Assembly (NCBI GenBank): GCA_001724265.1
Contig: MEDY01000386.1
Span: forward strand, 1 to 28,574
DNA: 28,574 nucleotides
From: Rhizaria sp. SCN 62-66
Lineage: Eukaryota > Rhizaria, unplaced
Reading direction: 5' to 3'
The notes beneath the pieces are model-generated. The model had not been told where the DNA came from. It worked only from the letters and a program-made list of their open reading frames with translations, and did no database searches. Shown here piece by piece: positions 19,501 to 28,574 of the stretch (its first letter is position 1; every line of letters starts with the position of its first letter). A program made the translations under genes and the position numbers.

Positions 19501-21149
19501 TGCATGTTGACCTCCGCGTTGACGGCGCGGCCGACCGCGACGGCGGCCTCGATGAACCGCACGCCGCCGGGCGACACGAGCAGGCGGTTAAGCAGCTCGT
19601 GCATCACCACACACGCCAGCTCCGACGCGCCAAGCGCCTGGATGTAGGGCCCGTAGACCTTGCGGCCCTCGCCGACGACCTTGTTCTCGACCAGCGCCTG
19701 CTCGTGCTGAATCGCGCGCGAGAGCGGCTCGAACCACGCCATGACAAACTGCTGTGCGGGCTTCAGCGAGGAGCCGCGGCCCATGCGGCTAAGCTCCTGC
19801 GACAGCTCGCGGTACTTAAGCACGGCGGCCGACACGGCGAGCGTCTCGTTGATCAGCTGCTGCTCGAATAGCCTCGGCTCCGGGTGCGTGCCCGTCTCGA
19901 TGGCGTACTGGCGGTACTCGCGAGCGATCTGCTCCTTGGTAAACATGGACCGCAGCAGCTCGTCCTTGTACTCGAGCTTGGCCATCACGGCCGCAGACTC
20001 GCGCTGTGCAGTGTCGATGACGGTGTCGATGTGCCGGATCGCCGCGTCGGCCGCCGCGAGCAAGTACGGCGTGCTCGTGAAGTCCACGTGCTCGCTCTTG
20101 CCCGTAAAGTGCACCAGCGCGGCGTCGATCTCGGTGTGCAGCGTGCGTTCGTCGAGCCGCACGACCTGGAACGGCGGCGGCGTGCCCGGCGCCAGGGCAA
20201 CCGAGTCATACCCACGTTGGCGGGCCGCCTCGATGGCGGTCTCGCTCGCGCCCTCAGGCAGCTCCGCCACGGCCTTGTCGGCGGCGGCGATGGCGTAGGC
20301 CGCGGCCTCCGAGCGGCGGCCCAGGTGCAGCAGCACGTGCATGGCGACGGCCGAACGGACCGCGCTGTCGATGGCGAAGGCCGACGACTGGTCGGCGACG
20401 TCCTTGGTGAGGATGAGCGCGGACCGCGCCGAGTAGAGGCTCGCCAGCGTGGGCTTGTCGCGCGGCGGAACAACGAGCGTCTGCAGTTCGTCGACGACCT
20501 GCGCGATCTCGAGCGCGGTGCGGCGGTCCAGCAGGTCCACCTCAGCCGACGCCTCCTCAGCGGTAGCCGCGGGCGGCGAGATGAGCGAATCCATAACGCC
20601 CGCCGGCTGCTGCGCCACCAGCTGCTCCGCGAACGCGGTCGCGTCCTGCATCCGCGAGTACGGCGTCGAGTTGGCGTCGCCGTCGCCGCCGCTGCCGCTG
20701 TTGTTGCCGCCTACATCCGCGCTGTCGTCGCCATTGCCTTCAGCAGCGGCGGCAGAGGAAGAAGAAAATGAGTCGTCGAGGTGCGGAAAGGAGTCGGTCG
20801 GGGGCAGGTTGTTGACGTAGTCGGAGTTCAGCGCGGGGCCAGAGAACGCACGCGCAGCGCCCTGCGTAGCCACACTATGAGTAGCAGTGCGACTGCTGAT
20901 GCTGTTGTTCTTAGGTATGGAGCCGAGAGCACTATTAGTGGCGGCATTGCTGTTGCTGTGACTGCAGCTGCTGCTGCTAATGAATACAGCGGAAACGGAC
21001 TGGAACGCGCGCGGGGCGGACGACGCAACTGAAGCTGCGACCGTGTTTGCAGTAGCAGCGGCAGTTGCGCTCGCGGTCGTGGCCGCAGTCGAGGCCGTTG
21101 CAAGGCTGTGTGCAAGGGCGCGACGACACGCGCGACTGAGGATACTCAT
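16514..21149 (-). CDS. POLRMT: Mitochondrial DNA-directed RNA polymerase, four exons
   Basis: A single-subunit T7-type polymerase that transcribes the mitochondrial genome. Exons (minus): 21149-18438, 18244-17930, 17779-17567, 17416-16514, all phase 0, giving 1380 residues against 1230 in human and 1351 in yeast. Donors are GTGCGT, GTTCGT and GTACGA. The N-terminus (MSILSRACRRALAHSLATA) is Arg/Ser/Ala-rich without acids, as expected of a mitochondrial targeting peptide. Residues 30-200 are low complexity. Catalytic parts are complete: [20 protein letters not shown] (936-955); motif A DGSCNGLQHY with Asp1081; motif B RKVVKQTVMTSVYGVT with Lys1150 and Tyr1158; HSLDATHM; and motif C VHDSFWAHA with Asp1313. 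The C-terminus ESKYFFS matches the human STYFFS end. The stop is TAA. Long antisense open frames across this gene are GC-driven shadows. Convergent with CCDC112. Confidence 0.97.
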
Positions 21150-22156
21150 GCTGCTGTTGTGGAGAGTGCTGCCAGAGACGCAACAGTGTAGAGATGAGAG
21201 TGAGGACGCGAGTGCGGGTGCGACAGCTGCTGCGGCTGCGGCGGCTACAGAGGTGGGGGCTGCTGCGGCGACGGCGGAGAGCGGGAAGCCAAAGCAAGCG
21301 CGGGACAGCTACAATCAAAATAGAAACTAGAAAACGTGCCCTAAAACAGGCGCGGTGTGCTGTGGCGATCAAGTGAAAGGGGGGATATCAGGAGACGTGA
21401 GTTTAGGGGCGAGACAGAACCCACAGTAAGTGGGCGTGAGAGCGTGGGGCAGAGGCTCTGTCGCCATAGAGAGACCGTCTATAGTGATATCAACAAAGGA
21501 GCATATATAAAACAGACGATTCTTCAATAAAGATATAAAAATATGACACTCTGGCACGGTATACACTTGCAATGCAAGTCATGTGCGAGGCCGGACTTGG
21601 GCTTCGGTCTCAGTCGGAGTCTCCGCCATTTTTCGGTCCGTCAGTCGAGGGTCCGACAAGTTGTGCTTTGGCAGCAGATAGCAGCATGAAGACATTTACA
21701 TGTTGAACAAAAAGAAGTTTTGCCAACGGGCTTAAGATATGTAAGTGTATTTTTCACGTTTTACACGCGAGGTCAGCAGTCCACACGCCAAACAGTCAGC
21801 GAGGGACGCGTGAGCACATACGCAGTACAAGCAGGATACAGACTAGACAAGACAGGAAAGACGAGAAGAAAAGATAAAAAGAAAAGAAAGATTCTACTAT
21901 GGGTAACATTGGACCTTACAATACATCACATTGCTTTCGTTTGTTTGGCTGCATCATGCTTGGTGACCAAGCGCAAACACAAGTACGCTAAGTAAGAGTC
22001 GCTGATATTTTTGCTGATATTTTTGTTATGTTTTTTTTTGCGGTGGCGACCACGCGCGCTAGCTGATATCCTCATCACTAATTACACGTGTTTACGGAAG
22101 AGATATGGCCGTCTAGCTCGCGGTGTTTTGCTCTCACCGCGCTTAGTCGTCGTCGC
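21150..22156. other. Intergenic region upstream of POLRMT
   Basis: About 1 kb. The part next to POLRMT (21150-21372) is GC-rich and is probably its promoter and 5' UTR. The rest is AT-richer and includes a T-rich stretch near 22005-22040. A 91-codon plus-strand frame at 21720-21995 has a Lys/Arg-rich middle and no family resemblance, so I do not call it. No RNA gene seen. Confidence 0.45.
22001..22024. repeat. Two tandem copies of a 12-base unit
   Basis: The unit GCTGATATTTTT occurs twice head to tail (22001-22012, 22013-22024), followed by a T-run. It lies downstream of the 22157 gene's stop, in its likely 3' UTR or flank. Confidence 0.7.
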
Positions 22157-23211
22157 TTAGTCGAAGCCGGGGCCGATGTGCGAGCGGTCGAGGAACTCCT
22201 TGATGCCGCCCTTGAGGCCGTATTGGGGCTTCACAGCCGGCGCAGAGCCGGAGCCGAAGACCTGAGCCGTCGTCTTGAGCGGGCCCTGGCGGCGCGCGTT
22301 GACGCTGTTGTTCTTGACGCGGTGCACGCAGTAGAAAGTGTCCTTGCTGCATTTGTTGCAGAACTGGGTCGTGCCCTGCGGGGTGCGGCCGATGTCATAC
22401 AGCGACGGAACCTTGGTCTGGAACAGGTGCGGCGCCTCCAGGTTGCGCTGGTACTGCTCCTCGAGCTCTTCGATCACGTCGCGGCGGTCCGTGAGCGAGT
22501 TGAGCGGGTCACTGGCCTCGCTGTTGCCCTCGTAGGTGCCGTCGCCGCCGGCGGCCGCGGCGCGGATGCGGGCGGCGCGCTCGGCGTGCAGCTTGCTGTA
22601 CTCGCGCTCCTTGTGGAGCAGCTCCTTCCACTGAGACGTGCGCAGCGTGTGCGTGAACTCCGCGCGGCGGTTGGCGTCGGAGGAGCCGAAACCGGTGAGG
22701 CGCTGGCGCTGTGTATGTGACAATGGGGGTTGCAACATAGTCAGGTGTGTAATGAGATGTGAGGACAACAAATTGAGCTTGTGTGGAGAGATCATAATAT
22801 AAATTGCGAAAATTCCATATAGTGGCTAGCTGTGGCTTCAAAGAAAACATGATTAATCTCGATTTAAGTTATATAAGCAGCTCAGCGCCATCGTGTAATG
22901 TGATAACTGTACGTTCAAGCGTCATGACGCCTCGGATTGAAGTGATGATAGAAGGAATAAGGTGGGCTTTGTTAGTAATATAAACGTACGTTCTGGTTGA
23001 ACTTGATCGCAGCGTCAGAGAAGGGCTCGGGGGCGTAGGTCATCTTGGTGAAGTAACCCTCAGTCTGGCCCTCCTTGGGGATGGTGGTTTGGAACTGCTT
23101 GCCCTCGTAGCGGTACTCGCCGCGCTTCTCCTTGGGGATCTTCTTGTCGTAGGGGTCACCGATCGTGAGGTACGATTCGGCCGCCTTGGGATGCTTCGTT
23201 GATTGCATCAT
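22157..23211 (-). CDS. Conserved protein, possibly axonemal, two exons
   Basis: Exons 23211-22990 and 22708-22157 (donor GTACGT, acceptor CACAG, phase 0) give 257 residues from the ATG at 23211; a second ATG follows directly. The stop is TAA. The N-terminus has YLTIGDPYDKK and a GKQFQTTIPKEG block, then TGFGSSDANRRAEFTHTLRT, a charged helix with EELEEQYQRNL, and a Cys-rich site CNKCSKDTFYCVH near residues 190-202. The short IGDxY, GKQF and GFGSxDAxRRxEF blocks resemble small cilium- and flagellum-associated proteins such as the CFAP96 (C4orf47) group, but I could not match it end to end, so function is unassigned. A pyrimidine-poor acceptor just upstream (CCAACAG, 23223-23221) suggests the real start exon may lie further 5'; the candidate donor at 23450 is GTAAGA, unlike the others here. 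Confidence 0.6.
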
Positions 23212-23791
23212 CTCAGCGCGCTGTTGGGGGCACAAGGACACGTGGGAGGAGGGCGAACGATGGCGAGGAGAAAGAGTAGTTCGGGAGTGAGAGGTAGAGA
23301 AAATCAAAGTAAGTATTGCACAACAAGACGCACTCCAATAGCCACATGGAATAAGAAAAAGAGTACTGACTCAACTAACAGCCATATAACAGGAATACAT
23401 AGCATTCCAACGACGGTAAGGTATCAAACTGCGATGTCGTTTCGTCTTACTTGACCACTTGAGAAACGGCGGTTCGGCAACGATCGCTCGGCTCGGTCTG
23501 GTTCTTAAAAAGTGCTGCGAAATTTGACTTGGACGGGTATCTTCAAAGCAAGATATCGCCGTCTTGCGCGCGTCAATAGCGAGTTTGACTGCATGATAGT
23601 CTTGAAGCCTTTCCGCTAGCTCTAGATATTCGTTAAGATTTTCATAACCAACCCGTCTTTGTCGTCTGCGACCCTGCCTCAGCGCCTTGCTGACGCGGCT
23701 GTCTGCACTTGCTCTGCCTACTTACTCGCTTCTCGTCTCACCTTCACACTTTCATGTTCCACCCTTATTTTGCGCTTTACAGCCCCGTCCC
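23212..23791. promoter_or_regulatory. Divergent promoter region between the 22157 gene and DNAJC22
   Basis: About 580 bases between two head-to-head starts. It probably holds a 5' UTR exon and intron for the left gene. For DNAJC22 a clear acceptor (TTGCGCTTTACAG, ending 23782) sits ten bases before the ATG, pointing to a 5' UTR intron. The open frame extending upstream to 23687 crosses this acceptor and is probably not translated. Confidence 0.45.
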
Positions 23792-25513
23792 ATGGCGAGC
23801 TACGTCCTCACGTACCTGCTGTGGCTCTTCGGCGGCTTCTGTGGGCTGCACCACATCTACCTGGGCCGCACCTCGCACGCCTTTCTCTACGCCGCCACCT
23901 TCGGCTGCCTCGGCTTCGGCTGGCTCCACGACCTCTGGCGCATTCCACAGTACGTGCGCCAGGCCAACTCGGAGCCGCACTACATCGAAGACATGAAGGT
24001 CCGTGCCCGCAATCGCCCCAACACGTCCCTCGCGCGCGCCACGACGATGTTCTTCGTCGGCTCCGTCTTCAGCCGCGTCGCGCTGGCGCCCGTCGGCTGG
24101 CTCGAGCCACTGCCATCCCTGCTCTCCCCACTTGCCAGCGCCTACCTGGGCTCGCTGTCCCCGCTTTTCACGCCCCCCGCGGCCGCCTCGGCTCCCGGCG
24201 CGTTCCCCGCCGGCCCCATCCCCCTCTGGTGGCCGCTGCTGACATCGCTCGTGTCCGCGCTCGGCGCCGGCGTCGGGGTGCTCACGGTCGGCTCCGTCGG
24301 CGGCCAGCGCACCGTGAACCGCTACTACGTGCTGCTCGCCGCCGTTGTCGGCTCTGTCGTTGACGCCGTCGTCGTCGCCATGGGCGGCTCAGACGCCAGC
24401 GACCTCTCGAGCGAGATGCAGGCGCTCCGACTCATTTTCCCTATCGTCGTGTGGGCCCGGTCCTGCGAATGGGTGCCCACGATCCTCCACAGGCACGCCG
24501 TCGCCGCGCTTGCCAGCAACAGCGTACCCGCCGCCGCCGCGCTGAGCCCCAGCATCAACAGTAGCGACAGCGGCAGCAGCAACAGCGACGCGTCGGGCGT
24601 GACTGCTGCTGCCGCGGGCGGTGCTCAGTCGCTCAACGCGCCGCTGCTCTCTGCCTCATCAAGCGGCGCTTCGGACGATGATAACGTGTCCAGCTCGAGC
24701 TCGAGCGCTCTTGACGGCGGAGGCTCTGCAGGCCAGCGCCGCTGCGATTTCCCCCGTCGCCTCTTCACTGTGATTCTGTCCGTGACGGCGTTCTGGGGCA
24801 TGTGCGGCCTCTACGTGTATCATTACGTGCCCATTCCGACCGACTCGGACACACAGTACGCCGCGGCCTCAGCCGAGTACGCCCAAAGTAACGCCCCGGG
24901 GGCCGGCGGCAGCGCGGCGCCCGAGTACTACAATCACGACAACGCTCAGCAACAGCAGAAGCAGCAACATCAGCAGCAGAAGGCGAAGACCACGCCGCCG
25001 CAGCCTGACGACAAGGACGAGGAGTTCTACGACTACTTCGGCTTCGACTATAACACGCGCAACGCGCGCACAGCCCCGATGCGCGTCAAGGACGTGCTGA
25101 TCCGGATTCGCCGCTCGCGCTTCTGGTCCGACGCGGCCACCTACATCCCGCAAATCCTTTACACCGTGCATCGTGACGGGTTCGGCCGCGCCTGGGACGA
25201 CCTGGTGGGCACCATGGATCTCAACGGCGGCGAGTGGGCATTTAACGTGCTCGGGCTGGAGGAGGCCTCGGCGACGCGCCGCAGTGCGCGCAAGCGGCGC
25301 GGTGAGCTGGCGCTCAAGTGGCACCCGGACAAGAACCCGGCCGAGCGCAAGAAGGAGTGCGAGGAGAAGATCAACGAAATCAACGAAGCGTACAAGATTG
25401 TCGAGGAGGTGCTCAGCAAGAGGGAGGCCTCCGGTGCCGGTGCTGCTGCTGGCGCTGACGCTGGCGCGGCGGGTGCTGGCCGCGCGAGCCGCAGGAACAA
25501 GGACGAGTTGTGA
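23792..25513 (+). CDS. DNAJC22: DNAJC22-like TM2/J-domain membrane protein ending in KDEL
   Basis: 573 residues, intronless in the coding part; ATG 23792 sits in a good context (GTCCCATGG). The first 60 residues match the DNAJC22 (Drosophila wurst) N-terminus: YLLWLFGGFCGLHHIYLGR, then the TM2-type pair, GFGWLHDLWRIPQYV. Further hydrophobic segments near 90-130, 150-175, 180-200, 215-230 and 325-350 make it multi-pass. A Ser/Gln-rich linker (about 250-420) leads to a C-terminal J domain at about 481-545 with HPD at 511-513 (KWHPDKNP). J domains stimulate Hsp70 ATPase; wurst is linked to clathrin-dependent endocytosis. The protein ends RRNKDEL, the ER-lumen retrieval signal, which human DNAJC22 lacks. 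If used, the J domain would be lumenal. The stop is TGA. Confidence 0.88.
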   Translation: MASYVLTYLLWLFGGFCGLHHIYLGRTSHAFLYAATFGCLGFGWLHDLWRIPQYVRQANSEPHYIEDMKVRARNRPNTSLARATTMFFVGSVFSRVALAPVGWLEPLPSLLSPLASAYLGSLSPLFTPPAAASAPGAFPAGPIPLWWPLLTSLVSALGAGVGVLTVGSVGGQRTVNRYYVLLAAVVGSVVDAVVVAMGGSDASDLSSEMQALRLIFPIVVWARSCEWVPTILHRHAVAALASNSVPAAAALSPSINSSDSGSSNSDASGVTAAAAGGAQSLNAPLLSASSSGASDDDNVSSSSSSALDGGGSAGQRRCDFPRRLFTVILSVTAFWGMCGLYVYHYVPIPTDSDTQYAAASAEYAQSNAPGAGGSAAPEYYNHDNAQQQQKQQHQQQKAKTTPPQPDDKDEEFYDYFGFDYNTRNARTAPMRVKDVLIRIRRSRFWSDAATYIPQILYTVHRDGFGRAWDDLVGTMDLNGGEWAFNVLGLEEASATRRSARKRRGELALKWHPDKNPAERKKECEEKINEINEAYKIVEEVLSKREASGAGAAAGADAGAAGAGRASRRNKDEL

Positions 25514-26099
25514 AGTGACTGAACCTGTTTTATGCGAGATTACGTTTGTCATATTGCTGTTTTCATGCAAAAAAATCTTTGAAAACAAGTCATTCCTCGA
25601 ATATGAATGCTTCCTTTTATTTTCATGTAGTTGTTGTTTTTGTGGCGTTTGGTCCAGGGTTGGCCAAGCATCAAGTTCTCTTTTTCACAACAGTGTTACC
25701 GTGCTGCCATTTTGTGATGTGATTTAATATGGGCACAGAACTGCGACGGTGATTTGAGCATGTTACTGAATTACATCTCATTCACTTATGATTAACGACT
25801 TGTACATGTACTCCTAAATATGTAATACATCTTTATATAGTTTATTCGTCGAAACATGTAAGCGTGCGTATCAGTTGAGTTAAACACAGTCTGACAAGAT
25901 TCGACGTGATCCAGGATGCCAAAGAAAAACACTATTGTATCATATTCGCAGGCCTTTCACTCAAAATACCCACATTCCAGAGTAGGACTGGGATATCATT
26001 GGCGTAAAATGCATCATTCTTTGCGATAAGCTCTCAGTCACTCGATAACTCCATCTCAGTCAATCAATCGATGGATCTGTAAAGCTCGTTTTGCGCACT
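25514..26099. other. AT-rich spacer between convergent genes
   Basis: About 585 bases holding the 3' UTRs of DNAJC22 and the membrane-anchored gene. A minus-strand AATAAA at 25846-25841 is 254 bases past the 26100 stop. No canonical hexamer was seen for DNAJC22. No gene seen. Confidence 0.45.
25841..25846 (-). promoter_or_regulatory. Candidate polyadenylation signal for the 26100 gene
   Basis: AATAAA on the minus strand, 254 bases downstream of the TGA stop of the membrane-anchored protein gene. Confidence 0.3.
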
Positions 26100-27137
26100 T
26101 CACTGGTTGTTCATGGCGGTGGCGTCCTTGATGATCGCGTCGACCATTTGCTTCCACTCGCCCAGCACGGGGTGCTGCGCCGCCCCGGGGATGACGTCCC
26201 AATGCAGCACAGCGGCCATGACCGCGGCCGTCAAGACAAACGCAGACACCAACGCCAGCGCCTGGCCCAGCCCGCCGCAGCAAGAGCCCTGCCCGCCGCC
26301 GTTGCCGCTGCCAGGCGCGCAGCCGCGCTGGTTCTTAACGGCGTCGGCCGCATCGTCGGTGTCGTACGGCGCGCGCGCCAGTGAGGCCTTGTTGCCGCGC
26401 TTGACGGCCGCGCCCGCGGCGGCGGAGCTTTTGGGGCGCACGGGCACGTTGCTGCTGTCGTCGCTGTCGTCGTCGTGGACATGGTCAGAGGTGTACCCGA
26501 CCGCCTTCTTGATGACGTCGTTTTCAACGACGTAGCCAGGGCACGTTAGCAGGAACTGACGCAGGTTGCCCAGCGCGGCCTTGGTCTCTCCGGCCCAGGG
26601 CCCGCCGGTGAGCGCAGAAAATTTGACGCCGAAGTCCGCGAACGAGATGCTGTTGTTGGGCGTGTTGGACACGATGCGCTCGATCGCCTCCAGAGCCTTG
26701 GCGCGGGAGGTGACTTTGCCGAATTTCTCGACCTTGCGGGGCTCAGGGCGCCACGGCTCACCGCCCTTGCTAACGCCGCTGCTGCTAGAAGCGGGGGCGG
26801 CGGGCTTCCTGGGGACCGCGAGCCGCTTGAGCGCGGCTTTGACCTCGGGGTAGGTCATCGCGTCGGCGTTGAGGCTTGGCGCGAGGCGGGCCAGGCGCGT
26901 GCGCTGGTCAGCCTCTTCCTGTACAAAGTAAGCAAAAGAACATACACGCAAGAAATGTATATATTTGTGAGAGCCTGACTCAATGTGAAATCTATCTTAT
27001 GCTTTGTTGTTGGCATTCATGTTGTCGGTTGCTGAGTCACTAAGTGGACGTACCTGGGCAGCGTTGGCCTCCTGGCGACTGGTGCCGCGGCGATTGTTGT
27101 TCACGGGGATAAACTCACCCTCATCGTCGCTCGACAT
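26100..27137 (-). CDS. Unknown protein with C-terminal membrane anchor, two exons
   Basis: Exons 27137-27054 and 26918-26100 (donor GTACGT, acceptor GTACAG, phase 0) give 300 residues; the stop is TGA. It begins MSSDDEGEFIPVNNN. Residues 45-60 (MTYPEVKAALKRLAVP) look like a short SAP/LEM-type helix pair. Residues 95-160 form a predicted helical domain (AIERIVSNTPNNSISFADFG, then NLRQFLLTCPGYVVENDVI) that faintly resembles an OST-HTH/LOTUS or winged-helix fold. Residues 248-268 (ALALVSAFVLTAAVMAAVLH) are a single membrane helix with 32 residues after it. The arrangement, soluble DNA- or RNA-binding-like head and C-terminal anchor, would suit an inner nuclear membrane or ER protein, but this is inference and I do not recognise the family. 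Confidence 0.75.
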
Positions 27138-28448
27138 AGTGTCTTTGCGTTTCAATAATTGAGCGAGGGTCGTGTGCACAAGAGAAGGATGTTGAGTGTC
27201 GTTGACGAGGTGTGAGTGCGATGTTCAAAGAAGACGATATCAAGGGAGACAACGCCACAATGAGACTTAAATTTAAATTAAATAGTTAATAAAACATGTA
27301 ATCACTAATGATGCTATTCAGACTCTTGTTGACGATCATATCGTTGAGATCTACCTCGTTCCTTCCCACTGATTCGCGTTCGTAAAGCTACACCACAAGC
27401 TAGTCACGGCGACTTGCCACAAGGCCTGCTCAATACAAGCCAACACCTTCGACGGTGAGGACGGCTTTTCCACATCAAGCATGCTTCACTATTTGCACAG
27501 CGATCTTTATTTTGTCCCAGCAGTCGATATTGCTTGTTGTATCCCTTCCAAAGCATGACAGACACCGTGGTAACAACGCTTACGGAGACCTCAATAAAGC
27601 GCATATAAAGCCAAAACATGTGTTTCTCAAGTACTTCGTAGATTTTCTTTCTTGACATATTCGACATTCTAATTCTACCACCCCAAAGGCTCACTACCAT
27701 AAGAGATCGCTCCAAATAAGTACCTCATCAGCTTCAGAAAGTTGGTCCAATTTCATTAGACCCAAGAAAAGACAGTATCGACCACCTTAGGCGAAAATCT
27801 AAACAGCCGGCAATACACTAAAAAGCAAAAACCATTCTAAAGACGAGGTTTAACATCACTTATTAGCCGTGTTAATGCGTTTGGGAATTCGGAAAGTTAG
27901 CTCAAGAAGGAAGCACTGGACTTGCGGTTCGCAAAAAAAGGAAGTTAAGCCGGACAGTTTGCGACTTGACTTCGGACGGGACGAAATTTTGTGCCGGCAC
28001 TGCGAGAGTGTTTTCTGGTCATCAGAAGGTCCTTTTAGCGATTTGAGTTTCTTTTCGTGAATGCCTTGACACTTTTCTTTCTTACCATTTCATTGCTGAA
28101 GCTGCGAGACGTCGTGCTGGTCTCGCGCGGATGTCGCGAAGAGTGCTCTGGGTGTGCACAGACAGGGCCGGCGAGTCCGTCCGACTCGCTGCTGCCCGTC
28201 CGCGGTGCGCAGCGCCCTCGCCTGACGTTGCGCGGTCGTGCTACACTACTACTAGGACACAACACGCTCTGTCATCGCTATACTGTTTGCCCCGTTGTGT
28301 CTTTACGCTCCCGCTGTCTCACTTTCGCTCATCGCTTCTTCCCCTGCTCTCTCTCGCCCTCGCCCTCGTCCTCCCTCTTCCTCCCGCTCTTCCTTTACGC
28401 CTCCCCTTCGCTCTCCGCTTCCCTCTTGCGCTCTTTCAGACAAGTCGA
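27138..28448. other. Intergenic region upstream of eL21
   Basis: About 1.3 kb. It includes the promoter of the 26100 gene on the left and of eL21 on the right. The middle is AT-rich with only short open frames lacking features. The last 150 bases are strongly pyrimidine-rich. No RNA gene or repeat family recognised. Confidence 0.45.
28303..28439 (+). promoter_or_regulatory. Long polypyrimidine tract and splice acceptor before eL21
   Basis: About 135 bases almost wholly C and T, ending TCTTTCAG at 28439, ten bases before the eL21 ATG. This looks like the end of a 5' UTR intron. Ribosomal protein genes often carry such introns or pyrimidine-rich leaders. The donor was not located. Confidence 0.55.
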
Positions 28449-28574
28449 ATGCCTCACTCGTTCGGTTACCGCGCCCGCACGCGCTCCATGTTCTCCAAGG
28501 AGGCTGGCACTCACGGCACTGTTGCCCTGTCCAAGTTCCAGACCACCTACCGCGTCGGCGACATCGTCGACCTC
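28449..28574 (+). CDS. RPL21: Large-subunit ribosomal protein eL21, 5' part
   Basis: The first 42 codons of cytosolic ribosomal protein eL21, cut by the window end. The start MPHSFGYRARTRSMF, then GTHGTVALSKF and YRVGDIVDL, match the family (yeast GKSHGYRSRTRYMF, KHGAVHLSTY, YKVGDIVDI). The Phe-Gly-Tyr-Arg N-terminus is common in protist versions. The protein sits in the 60S subunit. The gene is probably highly expressed, which fits the pyrimidine-rich leader. Confidence 0.95.
   Translation, partial: MPHSFGYRARTRSMFSKEAGTHGTVALSKFQTTYRVGDIVDL

Noticed and set aside
16592-20771. Long open frames antisense to POLRMT (for example 16592-17311, 18408-19382 and 19884-20771)
   Set aside because: They mirror the GC-rich codons of a gene with complete catalytic motifs on the other strand, are Arg/Ala/His-rich and have no domain features.
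21720-21995. A 91-codon plus-strand frame with a Lys/Arg-rich middle and a hydrophobic end
   Set aside because: AT-rich, no good start context, no family resemblance and no splice partners; probably chance.
23687-23791. An upstream in-frame ATG that would add 35 residues to DNAJC22
   Set aside because: The added stretch crosses a strong splice acceptor ending at 23782, and family homology begins exactly at the ATG at 23792.
27404-27715. A 103-codon minus-strand frame between the membrane-anchored gene and eL21
   Set aside because: AT-rich composition unlike the genes here, no domain and no supporting signals.

Overview
The window is nuclear DNA from a GC-rich, intron-containing eukaryote, most likely a flagellated protist. 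The evidence is spliced genes with GT-AG introns, a mitochondrial RNA polymerase, a cytosolic ribosomal protein gene, a GINS replication subunit, an H2A-fold protein, and a CCDC112-type centrosome/cilium protein. Coding DNA is very GC-rich and full of Ser/Ala/Gly/Asn/Gln/Asp runs; spacers and introns are AT-rich. Nothing looks prokaryotic, viral or transposon-derived. I cannot place the organism to phylum from sequence alone.

Layout, left to right: (1) 202-5757, minus, a giant intronless WD40 protein whose blade order fits the repair factor CSA/ERCC8. (2) 5931-7027, plus, GINS2/PSF2 in four exons, divergent from gene 1 across 173 bp. (3) 7529-8458, minus, an armadillo-repeat gene or pseudogene with two in-frame TAG codons. 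(4) 9406-11442, minus, a histone H2A fold with a P/Q/Y-rich N-terminal half and a long acidic tail, interrupted by one TAG. (5) 11966-16064, plus, CCDC112 in two exons, with one in-frame TAG early in exon 1. (6) 16514-21149, minus, mitochondrial RNA polymerase in four exons, convergent with gene 5. (7) 22157-23211, minus, a two-exon conserved protein, possibly axonemal. (8) 23792-25513, plus, a DNAJC22-like TM2/J-domain membrane protein ending in KDEL. (9) 26100-27137, minus, a two-exon protein with a C-terminal membrane anchor. (10) 28449 to the window end, plus, the start of ribosomal protein eL21 (RPL21).

Two signals run across genes. First, TAG occurs inside three neighbouring reading frames that continue in the same frame with the same character (8324-8326, 7913-7915, 9571-9573, 12344-12346), whereas all nine visible gene ends use TGA (seven) or TAA (two) and none uses TAG. 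The simplest reading is that UAG is a sense codon in this nucleus. Second, all nine introns I could define have a donor of the form GT-N-C-G-(T/A), with C at intron position +4. The short introns that could otherwise remove the TAGs do not have this donor, which strengthens the first point.

The genes do not form a pathway. They are ordinary eukaryotic neighbours in divergent and convergent pairs, covering DNA replication and repair, chromatin, mitochondrial transcription, translation and cilium/centrosome roles.
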